Source: Nonomuraea coxensis DSM 45129
Lineage (GTDB): Bacteria > Actinomycetota > Actinomycetes > Streptosporangiales > Streptosporangiaceae
DNA: 64,000 nucleotides
NCBI RefSeq assembly: GCF_019397265.1
Contig: NZ_CP068985.1
Coordinates: 4,568,501-4,632,500 of the forward strand
Direction: 5' to 3'
Every line of letters begins with the position of its first letter. Position 1 is the first letter of the stretch. A program made the position numbers and the translations under genes. Shown piece after piece: positions 1 through 6,464 of the stretch. The notes under the pieces were generated by a model. It searched no databases. It was not told the origin of the DNA and worked only from the letters and a program-made list of their open reading frames with translations.

Positions 1-2
1 AG

Positions 3-317
3 GGCGGTCCGGTCCGGCTGGAGGACGGAGCCTGGGACCGGGATACCGAGGAGTTCGCGTCCGTGCTCAAGGTCAAAATCGACTTCTTCTGGCTCGCGCT
101 GACAGACGCCTCCGGGACCCGCTACTTCCCGTTGATGACAGCCGGGGACCGCCACCCGGAACGCTGCGTCTGCTCGACGCCCATCCTGACCAAGGTCGGG
201 CCCGGGGAGCACATCCGGATGTTCGTGCTCATGACCGCGCCGCCCGCCGACGTGACCAGCGTCGATGTCAATCTCTTCGGGTTCACCCCGATGAAGGGTG
301 TGCCCGTCACCGGGTGA
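3..317 (+). CDS. C-terminal part of an unrecognised protein (start lies before the window)
   Basis: The frame is open from the first bases of the window to a TGA at 315-317, giving about 104 residues. An internal GTG at 63 is probably not the start, because the frame continues upstream without a stop. The sequence alternates short hydrophobic stretches with Gly/Pro turns and contains a Cys-x-Cys pair in the middle, as in a compact beta-rich domain. No transmembrane segment or catalytic motif is visible. I do not recognise the family, and the function is left open. The next gene, at 522, is on the opposite strand, so this gene ends its transcription unit here. Confidence 0.6.
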   Translation, partial: GGPVRLEDGAWDRDTEEFASVLKVKIDFFWLALTDASGTRYFPLMTAGDRHPERCVCSTPILTKVGPGEHIRMFVLMTAPPADVTSVDVNLFGFTPMKGVPVTG

Positions 318-521
318 CGGTTCTGCCGGTGGCCGCGGCCTACGGCGGGCAGCCAGCAGCCATCGCCGAGCGGGGACGCCGCCTCAAGGCCCGGAGCCAA
401 GGGCAACGTTCTGCTGGGCGCCACCGGCACGGGCAGGACGGCCACCGGTGCCGATGGTGGGCATGGTCTGGTCCCCGACCGGCGGTAGGACGAGTCCCTG
501 CGTGACCGGTGGAGGCCCGTG

Positions 522-1589
522 TCACAGGCCGTAGGCGGCCAGGACGCCGCCGGCGTAGGCGGCGATCGGCGCCGCCACGTGTTCGGCGTCGCGGTGGACG
601 CCGCGCAGGGTGTTGGAGGCGAAGGAGCGCTGGAACTCCAGGCCGACGTAGCCGAGCCCGAGGTGGGTGGTGGACAGACCGCCGACGTGCAGGGGCAGCC
701 CCGCCTCGTCGAGGGCGCCGAGTGGAGCCAGGTAGTCCAGGTGCGGCAGGTAGCCGGTGGCGTAGATCACCGTGTCTACGCGCTCGGGCTCGCCGTCGGC
801 CCAGATGAGATGGTCGCCGTCGAAGGCGGTGAACATGGGGCGGCGTCGCAGGCGGCCGTCGGCCAGGGCGGCGGCGTAGTCGCCGGTGTCCATGACCAGG
901 GTGCCGCTCGCGACGCGGGCCAGCCAGGCGGGCGGGAGCCGGTCGAAGCCGGTGGTGGTGTGCCAGTGGTGCACGTCCTTGCCGCCGACGATCTGCGGCA
1001 TGAGCTGCAGCGGCCGGCGGGAGGCGATCGTGACGTCGGCCACCTCGGCCAGTTCGTACGCGACCTGGACGGCCGAGTTGCCGCCGCCGACCACCACGAC
1101 GCGCTGCTCCGCGTAGTGCTTGGGGCTGCGGTAGCCGGCCACGTGCAGGGTTTGGCCGGTGTAGCCGTCCTGGCCGGGCAGGGCGGGGGTGCAGGGGTTG
1201 CCGAAGGAGCCGCTGGCCGCGATCACGCCCATGGTGCGCAGGGTGTCCCCGGCGGCGGTGTGGACGAGGAACCCGCCCGCGCCGTCGGCTTCCACGGCGG
1301 TGACGCGGGTGCCGGTACGGATCTCGGCGTCCAGGCCGTCGGCGTAGCGCCGCAGGTAGGCGACGACGTCGTCGCGGGTGGGGTAGTGGTCGCCGTCGCC
1401 GGGGAAGTCCTGGCCGGGCATGGCGCTGTAGCGGGCGGGCGAGAACAGCGTGAGGCTGTCGTAGTAGCCGGCCCAGGAGCCGGTGGGCGCCGGGCCGGCT
1501 TCGAGGACGACGGGGGTGCGGCCGGCGGCGCGCAGGGCGCGGGCGGCGGCGAGGCCGGACTGGCCGGCGCCGATGACGATGGTGTCCAT
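522..1589 (-). CDS. FAD/NAD(P)-dependent monooxygenase-like flavoprotein (ArsO-like)
   Basis: A 355-residue two-dinucleotide-fold flavoprotein. It has an N-terminal FAD motif GAGQSG at residues 7-12, a second NAD(P) motif GGGNSA near residue 165, and the ATGYLPH segment typical of flavin-containing monooxygenase and ArsO-like proteins. The length is normal. It is divergent from an ArsR repressor at 1648, and two further flavoproteins with ArsR/MerR regulators follow, so a redox role toward a thiol-reactive metalloid or organoarsenical is an inference from context. The substrate cannot be read from the sequence. The ATG at 1589 lies only 8 bases after a good -10 box, so the mRNA is probably leaderless. 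A thioredoxin-reductase-like activity is the main alternative. Confidence 0.85.
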   Translation of the reverse strand: MDTIVIGAGQSGLAAARALRAAGRTPVVLEAGPAPTGSWAGYYDSLTLFSPARYSAMPGQDFPGDGDHYPTRDDVVAYLRRYADGLDAEIRTGTRVTAVEADGAGGFLVHTAAGDTLRTMGVIAASGSFGNPCTPALPGQDGYTGQTLHVAGYRSPKHYAEQRVVVVGGGNSAVQVAYELAEVADVTIASRRPLQLMPQIVGGKDVHHWHTTTGFDRLPPAWLARVASGTLVMDTGDYAAALADGRLRRRPMFTAFDGDHLIWADGEPERVDTVIYATGYLPHLDYLAPLGALDEAGLPLHVGGLSTTHLGLGYVGLEFQRSFASNTLRGVHRDAEHVAAPIAAYAGGVLAAYGL

Positions 1590-1597
1590 GCCGCCGC

Positions 1598-1625
1598 ATC
1601 ATATCGTCAGATCCAGAAATGACAA
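1598..1625 (-). promoter_or_regulatory. Promoter of the flavoprotein gene, within the divergent ArsR control region
   Basis: Read on the minus strand, TTGTCA (1625-1620) and TATGAT (1603-1598) are separated by 16 bases, and the start codon follows 8 bases after the -10 box. The 58-base gap to the divergent arsR gene is A/T-rich compared with its surroundings. An ArsR repressor bound here could control both directions. That last point is inferred from the layout. Confidence 0.6.
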
Positions 1626-1647
1626 TTCGATGCGATAGAGTCGTCCC

Positions 1648-1986
1648 ATGACGGCAGGCAGCGGCATCCAGCTCACCGACGCGGCGCGCGGCTTCCTCAA
1701 GGCCCTGGCCAGCGACACCCGCCAGCAGATCCTGTTCCTGTTCGAGGGCGGGGTGGAGCTGACGGTGGGGGAGGTGGCCGAGCGCCTGTCGCTGGCCCAG
1801 TCGGCCACCTCCACGCACCTGGCGACGCTGCGCGAGGGCGGGGTGCTCGCCTCCCGGCGCGAATGGAAGACCGTCTACTATCGCGCCGATCCCGACGGGG
1901 TCCGGCGGGCGCTGGCCGACCTGCAGGCGGCCTTGGCCGCGTGCTGCCCGCCGGGCGATGGTCCCGCCGCCGGCGGTTGTGGCTGA
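1648..1986 (+). CDS. ArsR/SmtB-family repressor with a Cys-rich tail
   Basis: A 112-residue winged-helix repressor of the ArsR/SmtB family. The core runs from about residue 12 to 92, with the recognition helix near residues 50-60 (SATSTHLATLREGG). It lacks the CVC motif of classical ArsR. Its only cysteines, Cys99, Cys100 and Cys111, sit in a C-terminal tail, so an inducer would probably bind there, as in ArsR variants with relocated thiol sites. It is divergent from the flavoprotein at 522 and upstream of the peptide and flavoprotein at 2100-3685. The likely role is autoregulation of one or both units. No strong ribosome binding site precedes the ATG, and a -10-like TAGAGT lies at 1636-1641, so translation may be leaderless. 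Confidence 0.85.
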   Translation: MTAGSGIQLTDAARGFLKALASDTRQQILFLFEGGVELTVGEVAERLSLAQSATSTHLATLREGGVLASRREWKTVYYRADPDGVRRALADLQAALAACCPPGDGPAAGGCG

Positions 1987-2030
1987 CGGGGCGGAGGTGG
2001 CGGCACGTCCCGACGCGGCCCTCGTCTGAT

Positions 2031-2060
2031 TTGACATTCCTCTAAGTAGTGGTCCAGAAT
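2031..2060 (+). promoter_or_regulatory. Promoter for the 48-residue peptide and CCG-tailed flavoprotein
   Basis: TTGACA at 2031-2036 and CAGAAT at 2055-2060 are separated by 18 bases. A short A/T-rich element with TTAGATG (2070-2076) lies at the expected transcription start. A similar TTAGA half-site occurs upstream of the Cys-rich gene at 6123. Regulation by one of the local ArsR proteins is inferred. Confidence 0.55.
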
Positions 2061-2099
2061 CTGAGCTGTTTAGATGAGTTTCTATTCAGGAGGTGCGCG

Positions 2100-2246
2100 A
2101 TGCGCGCTCTGCTCAACCGCCTGCGCCGCCCCGCCGACGTCTCGGGCATCACTTTCAACGAGGCGACCTCGGAAGTGTGTGACCGCACCTGCCGCGCCGA
2201 GGCCGCCGTCGAGCGTGCCCGCACCTTTGGCCTGTCCTTCCGCTAA
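2100..2246 (+). CDS. 48-residue basic Cys-containing peptide
   Basis: The ATG at 2100 follows an excellent ribosome binding site (AGGAGG, 2088-2093) and the frame stops at 2246, giving 48 residues. The N-terminus is basic and amphipathic. The centre has Cys-Asp-Arg-Thr-Cys, a CxxxC pair that could bind a soft metal. The next gene, the CCG-tailed flavoprotein, starts 27 bases later, so the two are very likely cotranscribed. I do not recognise a characterised family. It may be a leader peptide, a metal-binding accessory or a flavoprotein partner. Its own ribosome binding site and its position directly behind a promoter argue that it is translated. Confidence 0.65.
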   Translation: MRALLNRLRRPADVSGITFNEATSEVCDRTCRAEAAVERARTFGLSFR

Positions 2247-2272
2247 TTCGCGCGCCCATCTGGAGAGCCGTC

Positions 2273-3685
2273 ATGAGTGACAGTTGCTGCGGCACCGTTG
2301 CCGTCGAGATCGAGCAGTTCGCCACCCCTCAGCAGACCGCCGTCTCCGGGCAGCTGAGCAACCTGCCCGTCGTCGTGATCGGCGCCGGCCCGGTCGGCCT
2401 GGCCGCCGCCGCGCACCTGGCCGAGCGCGGCATCGACTTCACGATCCTCGAAGCCGGTGACCGGGTCGCCGCCTCGGTGGCGCAGTGGGGCCACGTACGG
2501 GTGTTCAGCCCGTGGAAGTACAACGTCGACGCCGCCGCCCGCCGACTCCTGGAGGCCGGCGGCTGGAGCGCCCCCGACCCCGACTGGCTGCCGACCGGCG
2601 CCGAACTGATCGACGACTACCTCGCCCCCCTGGCCAGGCTGTTCGGCGACCGGGTCCGGCTCGGCGCGAAGGTGGGCGCGATCAGCCGCCTCGGCTACGA
2701 CCGGGTCCGCGCCGCAGGCCGCGAGCAGGCCCCGTTCCTGATCCGGCTCGACGACGGCGCCGAGCTGCGGGCCCGCGCGATCATCGACGCCTCCGGCACC
2801 TACGCCAGCCCGAACGTGCTCGGCGCGAGCGGCCTGCCCGCCCACGGCGAGAACGAGGTGTTCGTCGACCACGCCATGCCCGACGTGCTCGGCGCCGACC
2901 GCGACCGCTACGAGGGCAAGCGGGTGCTGGTCGTCGGCGCCGGCCACTCGGCCGCCACCACCCTGCTCGCGCTGGCCGAACTGGAGCACACCCCGATCAC
3001 CTGGGCGATCCGGGCCGGCGACGCCACCCGCACCTACGGCGGCGGCGAGGCCGACGCACTGCCGGCCCGCGGCGCGCTCGGCACCCGGCTGCGCGCCCAC
3101 GTCGAATCCGGCCGCATCCAGCTGCTCACCGGCTTCTTCACCCACCGCGTCAACGCCACCGGCCAGGGCGTCGAGGTGGTCAGCCGCGACCCGTCCGGCC
3201 GTGAGCAAGCGGTCACCGTGGACCGGATCGTGTCGGCCACCGGCTACCGCCCCGACCACTCCATCGCCTCCGAACTCCGCCTCGACCTCGACCCGGTGCT
3301 CGGCTCCACCCGCGCACTGGCCCCGCTGATCGACCCCAACCAGCACTCCTGCGGCACCGTCCCCGCCCACGGCGTGGACGAGCTCGCTCACCCCGAGCCC
3401 GGCTACTACGCGGTCGGCGTCAAGAGCTACGGCCGCGCGCCGACGTTCCTCATGGCCACCGGCTACGAGCAGGTCCGCTCGGTCGTGGCGGCGCTGGCGG
3501 GGGACTGGGAGGCGGCCAGGGACGTTCAGCTGGACCTGCCCGAGACCGGCGTGTGCTCCTCGAACCTGGCCGAGGCCCAGGAGCAGCGGGTCGGCCTGGC
3601 GACCGGCATCAGCGGCGGCCTGCTGTCCACCCCGCTCCCTCTCGCCACGGTCTCCGCCGGGGACGGCGGTGGCTGCTGCGGCTGA
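2273..3685 (+). CDS. FAD-dependent oxidoreductase with CCG motifs at both ends
   Basis: A 470-residue flavoprotein. The FAD fold starts near residue 36 (IGAGPVGLAAAAHLAERG), a second dinucleotide motif GAGHSA lies near residue 223, and an SATGYRPD segment lies near residue 322. Unusually, the protein begins Met-Ser-Asp-Ser-Cys-Cys-Gly and ends Gly-Gly-Gly-Cys-Cys-Gly (Cys468, Cys469). Vicinal cysteines of this type chelate trivalent arsenic, mercury or similar soft ions, and the same CCG unit is repeated four times in the protein at 6189. The gene sits between a Cys peptide and an ArsR gene of the classical CVC type. A role in metalloid or organometalloid oxidation or reduction is inferred. 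The exact substrate is unknown. Confidence 0.85.
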   Translation: MSDSCCGTVAVEIEQFATPQQTAVSGQLSNLPVVVIGAGPVGLAAAAHLAERGIDFTILEAGDRVAASVAQWGHVRVFSPWKYNVDAAARRLLEAGGWSAPDPDWLPTGAELIDDYLAPLARLFGDRVRLGAKVGAISRLGYDRVRAAGREQAPFLIRLDDGAELRARAIIDASGTYASPNVLGASGLPAHGENEVFVDHAMPDVLGADRDRYEGKRVLVVGAGHSAATTLLALAELEHTPITWAIRAGDATRTYGGGEADALPARGALGTRLRAHVESGRIQLLTGFFTHRVNATGQGVEVVSRDPSGREQAVTVDRIVSATGYRPDHSIASELRLDLDPVLGSTRALAPLIDPNQHSCGTVPAHGVDELAHPEPGYYAVGVKSYGRAPTFLMATGYEQVRSVVAALAGDWEAARDVQLDLPETGVCSSNLAEAQEQRVGLATGISGGLLSTPLPLATVSAGDGGGCCG

Positions 3686-3693
3686 CCGTCGCC

Positions 3694-3718
3694 TATAATT
3701 TTGACAGACTTCGAATCA
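3694..3718 (+). promoter_or_regulatory. -10 box and candidate ArsR operator upstream of the second arsR
   Basis: A perfect TATAAT at 3694-3699 directly follows the flavoprotein stop. It is followed by TTGAC-AGACT-TCGAATCA at 3701-3718, which would overlap the transcription start. The same TTGAC-N5-TCGAATCA element with identical spacing occurs at 6086-6103. A repressor bound here would block the promoter of the arsR gene at 3729. The ribosome binding site AGGAGG (3718-3723) overlaps the end of the element. Confidence 0.6.
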
Positions 3719-3728
3719 GGAGGGTGTC

Positions 3729-4127
3729 ATGACCGTCCCCACCGGCCAGTGCTGCGCCCCGATCGCCCGCGAACCACTGGCCGAGGAGACTGCCGCCGAG
3801 CTCGCCGTCATGCTCAAGGCGGTCGCCGACCCGGTACGGCTGCGCCTGCTCTCCATGATCGGCTCGCACGCCGGCGGCGAGGCGTGCGTCTGCGACCTGA
3901 CCGGCACGTTCGACCTGACCGCCCCCACCATCTCCCACCACCTCAAGGTGCTGCGCACGGCCGGGCTGATCGACGGCGAGCGGCGCGGCACCTGGGTCTA
4001 CTACCGCATCATCCCTGAAGCGGTGAACCGGCTCGGCGCCCTGTTCGCCCCGCTCACCGAGTCCGCTCCTGGGGCCGCTCCCCAGCCTGCGGCGGGACGC
4101 GCCGAGCTGGACCTGCTGCCCGCATGA
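3729..4127 (+). CDS. arsR: ArsR-family metalloregulatory repressor with the CVC arsenite site
   Basis: A 132-residue winged-helix repressor. It carries Cys53-Val-Cys55-Asp-Leu, the arsenite/antimonite-binding motif of classical ArsR, at the end of the DNA-binding helix region. Cys8 and Cys9 could complete a three-thiolate site. The recognition helix is TAPTISHHLKVLR, near residues 63-75. The ATG has a strong ribosome binding site (AGGAGG, 3718-3723). The next gene overlaps its stop by four bases (ATGA at 4124), so it is cotranscribed with the monooxygenase at 4124. By family knowledge it should leave DNA when arsenite or a trivalent organoarsenical binds. Confidence 0.92.
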   Translation: MTVPTGQCCAPIAREPLAEETAAELAVMLKAVADPVRLRLLSMIGSHAGGEACVCDLTGTFDLTAPTISHHLKVLRTAGLIDGERRGTWVYYRIIPEAVNRLGALFAPLTESAPGAAPQPAAGRAELDLLPA

Positions 4128-5206
4128 CGGCCGCCCCCAGGCCCGTCGACGTCCTCGTGATCGGCGGCGGGCAGGCGGGCCTGGCCGCCGGTTACCACCT
4201 GCGCCGCGCGAAGGCCGACTTCGTCATCCTCGACGCCCAGGACAGCGCCGGTGGCGCGTGGCGGCACGCCTGGGACAGCCTGCGCCTGTTCTCGCCCGCT
4301 CAGTACAGCTCGCTGCCCGGCCGCATGATGCCCGTCCCGCCCGGCGGCGGCTGTCCGAGTGCCGCCGACGTCGTCACCTACCTGGCCGACTACGAACGCC
4401 GCTACGAGCTGCCGGTGCTGCGTCCGGTGGCGGTGCACGCGGTGCGGCGCGGTGACGGCCACCTGTCGGTCGAGACCGGTCACGGCACCTGGCAGGCCAA
4501 GAGCGTGATCAGCGCGACCGGCACCTGGTGGCGCCCCTACGTCCCGCACTGTCCCGGCCTGCGCGACTTCGGCGGCGAGCACCTGCACACCGCCGGCTAC
4601 CGCGGCCCCGAACCGTTGCGTGGCAAGCGCGTGGTCATCGTCGGCGGCGGCAACTCCGCCGCCCAGCTCCTGGCCGAGCTGTCCCCGCTCGCCGAGGTCA
4701 CCTGGGTGACCCAGCGGCCGCCGCGCCTGCTGCCGGACGACATCGACGGCCGCGCCCTGTTCGACCTGGCCACCCGCCGCCACCGCGCCGTCCAGGCGGG
4801 GGAGCAGGCCGAGGGCATCGCCGACCTGGGCGACATCGTCGCCGTCCCGCCCGTACGAGAGGCCCGCGACCGCGGCGTTCTGAAGGCCGAACCCATGTTC
4901 GCCCGCATCACCTCCCGCGGCGTCGCCTGGGCCGACGGCAGCACCCTGTCCTGCGACGTGATCCTGTGGTGCACCGGCTTCCGGCCCGCCCTGGGCCACC
5001 TGGCCCCGTTGCGCCTGCGTGGCCGGGACGGGCTCATCCCGGCCCGCGGCACCCAGGCGGTGGGCGAACCCCGCCTGCACCTGCTCGGCTACGGCGACTG
5101 GACCGGGCCCGCCTCGGCCACCCTCATCGGCGCCGGCCGGGCGGCCAAGAAGGCCGTGGCCACGATCGTCGAGCAGGTGAACGACGACCGCGACCGCGGC
5201 AGCTGA
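4124..5206 (+). CDS. ArsO-like FAD/NAD(P)H monooxygenase
   Basis: A 360-residue flavoprotein with GGGQAG at residues 10-15 (FAD), GGGNSA near residue 174 (NADPH) and CTGFRPAL near residue 285. It belongs to the same broad family as the protein at 522-1589, but the two are clearly diverged copies. It is translationally coupled to the CVC-type ArsR at 3729 by an ATGA overlap. ArsR-ArsO pairs are a known arrangement in arsenic operons, where ArsO is suspected of oxidising an arsenical. No arsenate reductase or efflux pump gene accompanies it here, which is the odd feature. Confidence 0.88.
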   Translation: MTAAPRPVDVLVIGGGQAGLAAGYHLRRAKADFVILDAQDSAGGAWRHAWDSLRLFSPAQYSSLPGRMMPVPPGGGCPSAADVVTYLADYERRYELPVLRPVAVHAVRRGDGHLSVETGHGTWQAKSVISATGTWWRPYVPHCPGLRDFGGEHLHTAGYRGPEPLRGKRVVIVGGGNSAAQLLAELSPLAEVTWVTQRPPRLLPDDIDGRALFDLATRRHRAVQAGEQAEGIADLGDIVAVPPVREARDRGVLKAEPMFARITSRGVAWADGSTLSCDVILWCTGFRPALGHLAPLRLRGRDGLIPARGTQAVGEPRLHLLGYGDWTGPASATLIGAGRAAKKAVATIVEQVNDDRDRGS

Positions 5207-5254
5207 CGTCCGCCGCTCTCGTCGTTCGCGCGGCCCAGTGGCCGCCGGGCGGGC

Positions 5255-5288
5255 TTGACCTTGTCGCAAGGACATGGGTTCTACTGTT
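5255..5288 (+). promoter_or_regulatory. MerR-type autoregulated promoter with inverted repeat
   Basis: TTGACC (5255-5260) and TACTGT (5282-5287) are separated by 21 bases, longer than the optimal 17, as in promoters activated by MerR proteins through DNA untwisting. An inverted repeat CCTTG-TCG-CAAGG (5259-5271) lies between them. The start codon of the MerR gene is at 5293, close to the expected transcription start, so the mRNA is probably leaderless. Confidence 0.65.
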
Positions 5289-5292
5289 CGCC

Positions 5293-6036
5293 ATGTTGCT
5301 GATAGGCGAAATCGCCAAGCTCGCGGGCGTGACTCCGCGGACCGTTCGTCACTATCACCGTATCGGGCTGCTGGCCGAGCCGGAGCGCACCGCCGGCGGC
5401 TATCGAAGCTACGGCATGAGCGCGTTGAGCCGCCTGCTGCAGATCCGCAGGTTCACCGCGCTCGGCATGGGACTCGGAGAGGTCGCCGACGCCCTGGAGG
5501 AGACCGGCACGGTGGACCTGAGGGAGATGCTGGCCGAGCTGGACGCGGAACTGGCCGGCGAGGAGTCGGAGATTCGGCGCCGCCGTGCCGTGGTGGCGCG
5601 CCTCCTCGAATCCGGGGACGATCCGACGCTGTCTCCCGAGCTCGCCGCGGCCGTCCGCGATCTCGATCTGCCCCAGGGCGACATCGGGATCCTCCGGGCG
5701 GCAGAGGTGGCGCTGCCCGAACTCGTGGACAGCTATCTCGCCGGTGTCGGGCAGAGCTCGCCGTGGGAGGAGTGGGGCCTGAAGCTGGGCGCGTTGGCGG
5801 ACGCCGACGCGGACGACCCTCGCGTCGACGAGATCGCGGGTGAGCTCTACGCGATGCTGCCGGGTCTGCTGCCCGCGGACGTCCCTGCCGAGCTCACCTC
5901 GGACCAGTCGGCCGCCGTCGCCGCCACGGCACGGTTCGGGCAGATGATGGTGACCGATATGAGCCCTGGCCAGCGGCGGGCCATGGAGCTCCTCGTCGAG
6001 TACGGACGACGAGAGCCGGAGAAATGGGGACAGTGA
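5293..6036 (+). CDS. MerR-family transcriptional regulator
   Basis: A 247-residue protein with a MerR winged helix at residues 1-70 (IGEIAKLAGVTPRTVRHYHR, GGYRSYG) followed by a helical segment that probably forms the dimer coiled coil and a long C-terminal domain of unknown ligand. There is no Cys pair of the mercury/copper MerR type, so the inducer is more likely organic than a metal ion. The start at 5293 was chosen because a MerR-type promoter ends just before it. It follows the ArsO-like gene but has its own promoter. The target may be itself or the neighbouring cluster. Confidence 0.85.
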   Translation: MLLIGEIAKLAGVTPRTVRHYHRIGLLAEPERTAGGYRSYGMSALSRLLQIRRFTALGMGLGEVADALEETGTVDLREMLAELDAELAGEESEIRRRRAVVARLLESGDDPTLSPELAAAVRDLDLPQGDIGILRAAEVALPELVDSYLAGVGQSSPWEEWGLKLGALADADADDPRVDEIAGELYAMLPGLLPADVPAELTSDQSAAVAATARFGQMMVTDMSPGQRRAMELLVEYGRREPEKWGQ

Positions 6037-6085
6037 CCCGAACCGTGCGCGGACGCGCCGCCTCCTATTTCGACATTCTCCTATC

Positions 6086-6138
6086 TTGACGTCTATCGAA
6101 TCATCTGAGATCGTCATTCTGCTTAGACATCCATCTAA
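6086..6138 (+). promoter_or_regulatory. Candidate ArsR operator and inverted repeat upstream of the CCG-repeat gene
   Basis: TTGAC-GTCTA-TCGAATCA at 6086-6103 matches the element at 3701-3718 in both half-sites and in the 5-base spacing. A separate inverted repeat TTAGA-CATCCA-TCTAA lies at 6123-6138. The whole 6037-6185 gap is unusually A/T-rich for this genome. Together these suggest that the Cys-rich gene belongs to the same regulon as the arsR gene at 3729. Confidence 0.55.
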
Positions 6139-6188
6139 CTGGTTCGGGCGGAGGCCGCCGTGCCTCCGCTCGACGGTGAGGAGACATG

Positions 6189-6464
6189 ATGACGAACTCC
6201 GCAGCGAACGGCGGCTTCCTCGGCGACCTGGAAGAAGCCTTCACCCCGCCCGCCGCCGGAGGCTGCTGCGGCACCCCCTCCACCTCCACCGGCGAGCCGT
6301 CCGACGTCGCCGGGCAGGCCACCCGGACGACCGCTGAGGCGACGGCCTGCTGCGGCAGCCCGGCCGCCGCCGAGGAGGCCGCCCAGAGCGGGTGCTGCGG
6401 CCAGGCCCCGGCTCCGGCCGGCCCCCAGGCCGGTGTCACGAGCGCCGCCGGGTGCTGCGGATGA
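6189..6464 (+). CDS. Small CCG-repeat protein, probable soft-metal binder
   Basis: A 91-residue Ala/Gly/Pro-rich protein with four Cys-Cys-Gly motifs, at Cys26-27, Cys54-55, Cys69-70 and Cys89-90. The last one forms the C-terminus. There are no other cysteines, no signal peptide and no transmembrane segment. The ribosome binding site GAGGAG (6178-6183) favours the second of two adjacent ATGs (6189 over 6186). The spacing of four vicinal dithiols on a flexible chain resembles a metallothionein-like chelator or a thiol metallochaperone. The same motif caps the flavoprotein at 2273. Its stop overlaps the start of the M28 peptidase gene. No characterised homologue comes to mind. Metal or arsenic binding is inferred. 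Confidence 0.75.
   Translation: MTNSAANGGFLGDLEEAFTPPAAGGCCGTPSTSTGEPSDVAGQATRTTAEATACCGSPAAAEEAAQSGCCGQAPAPAGPQAGVTSAAGCCG

Noticed and set aside
340..2037. Long minus-strand open frame of 565 codons
   Set aside because: It is rich in Arg/Pro/Gly runs, spans two real genes on both strands and has no domain. It is a G+C-driven shadow frame.
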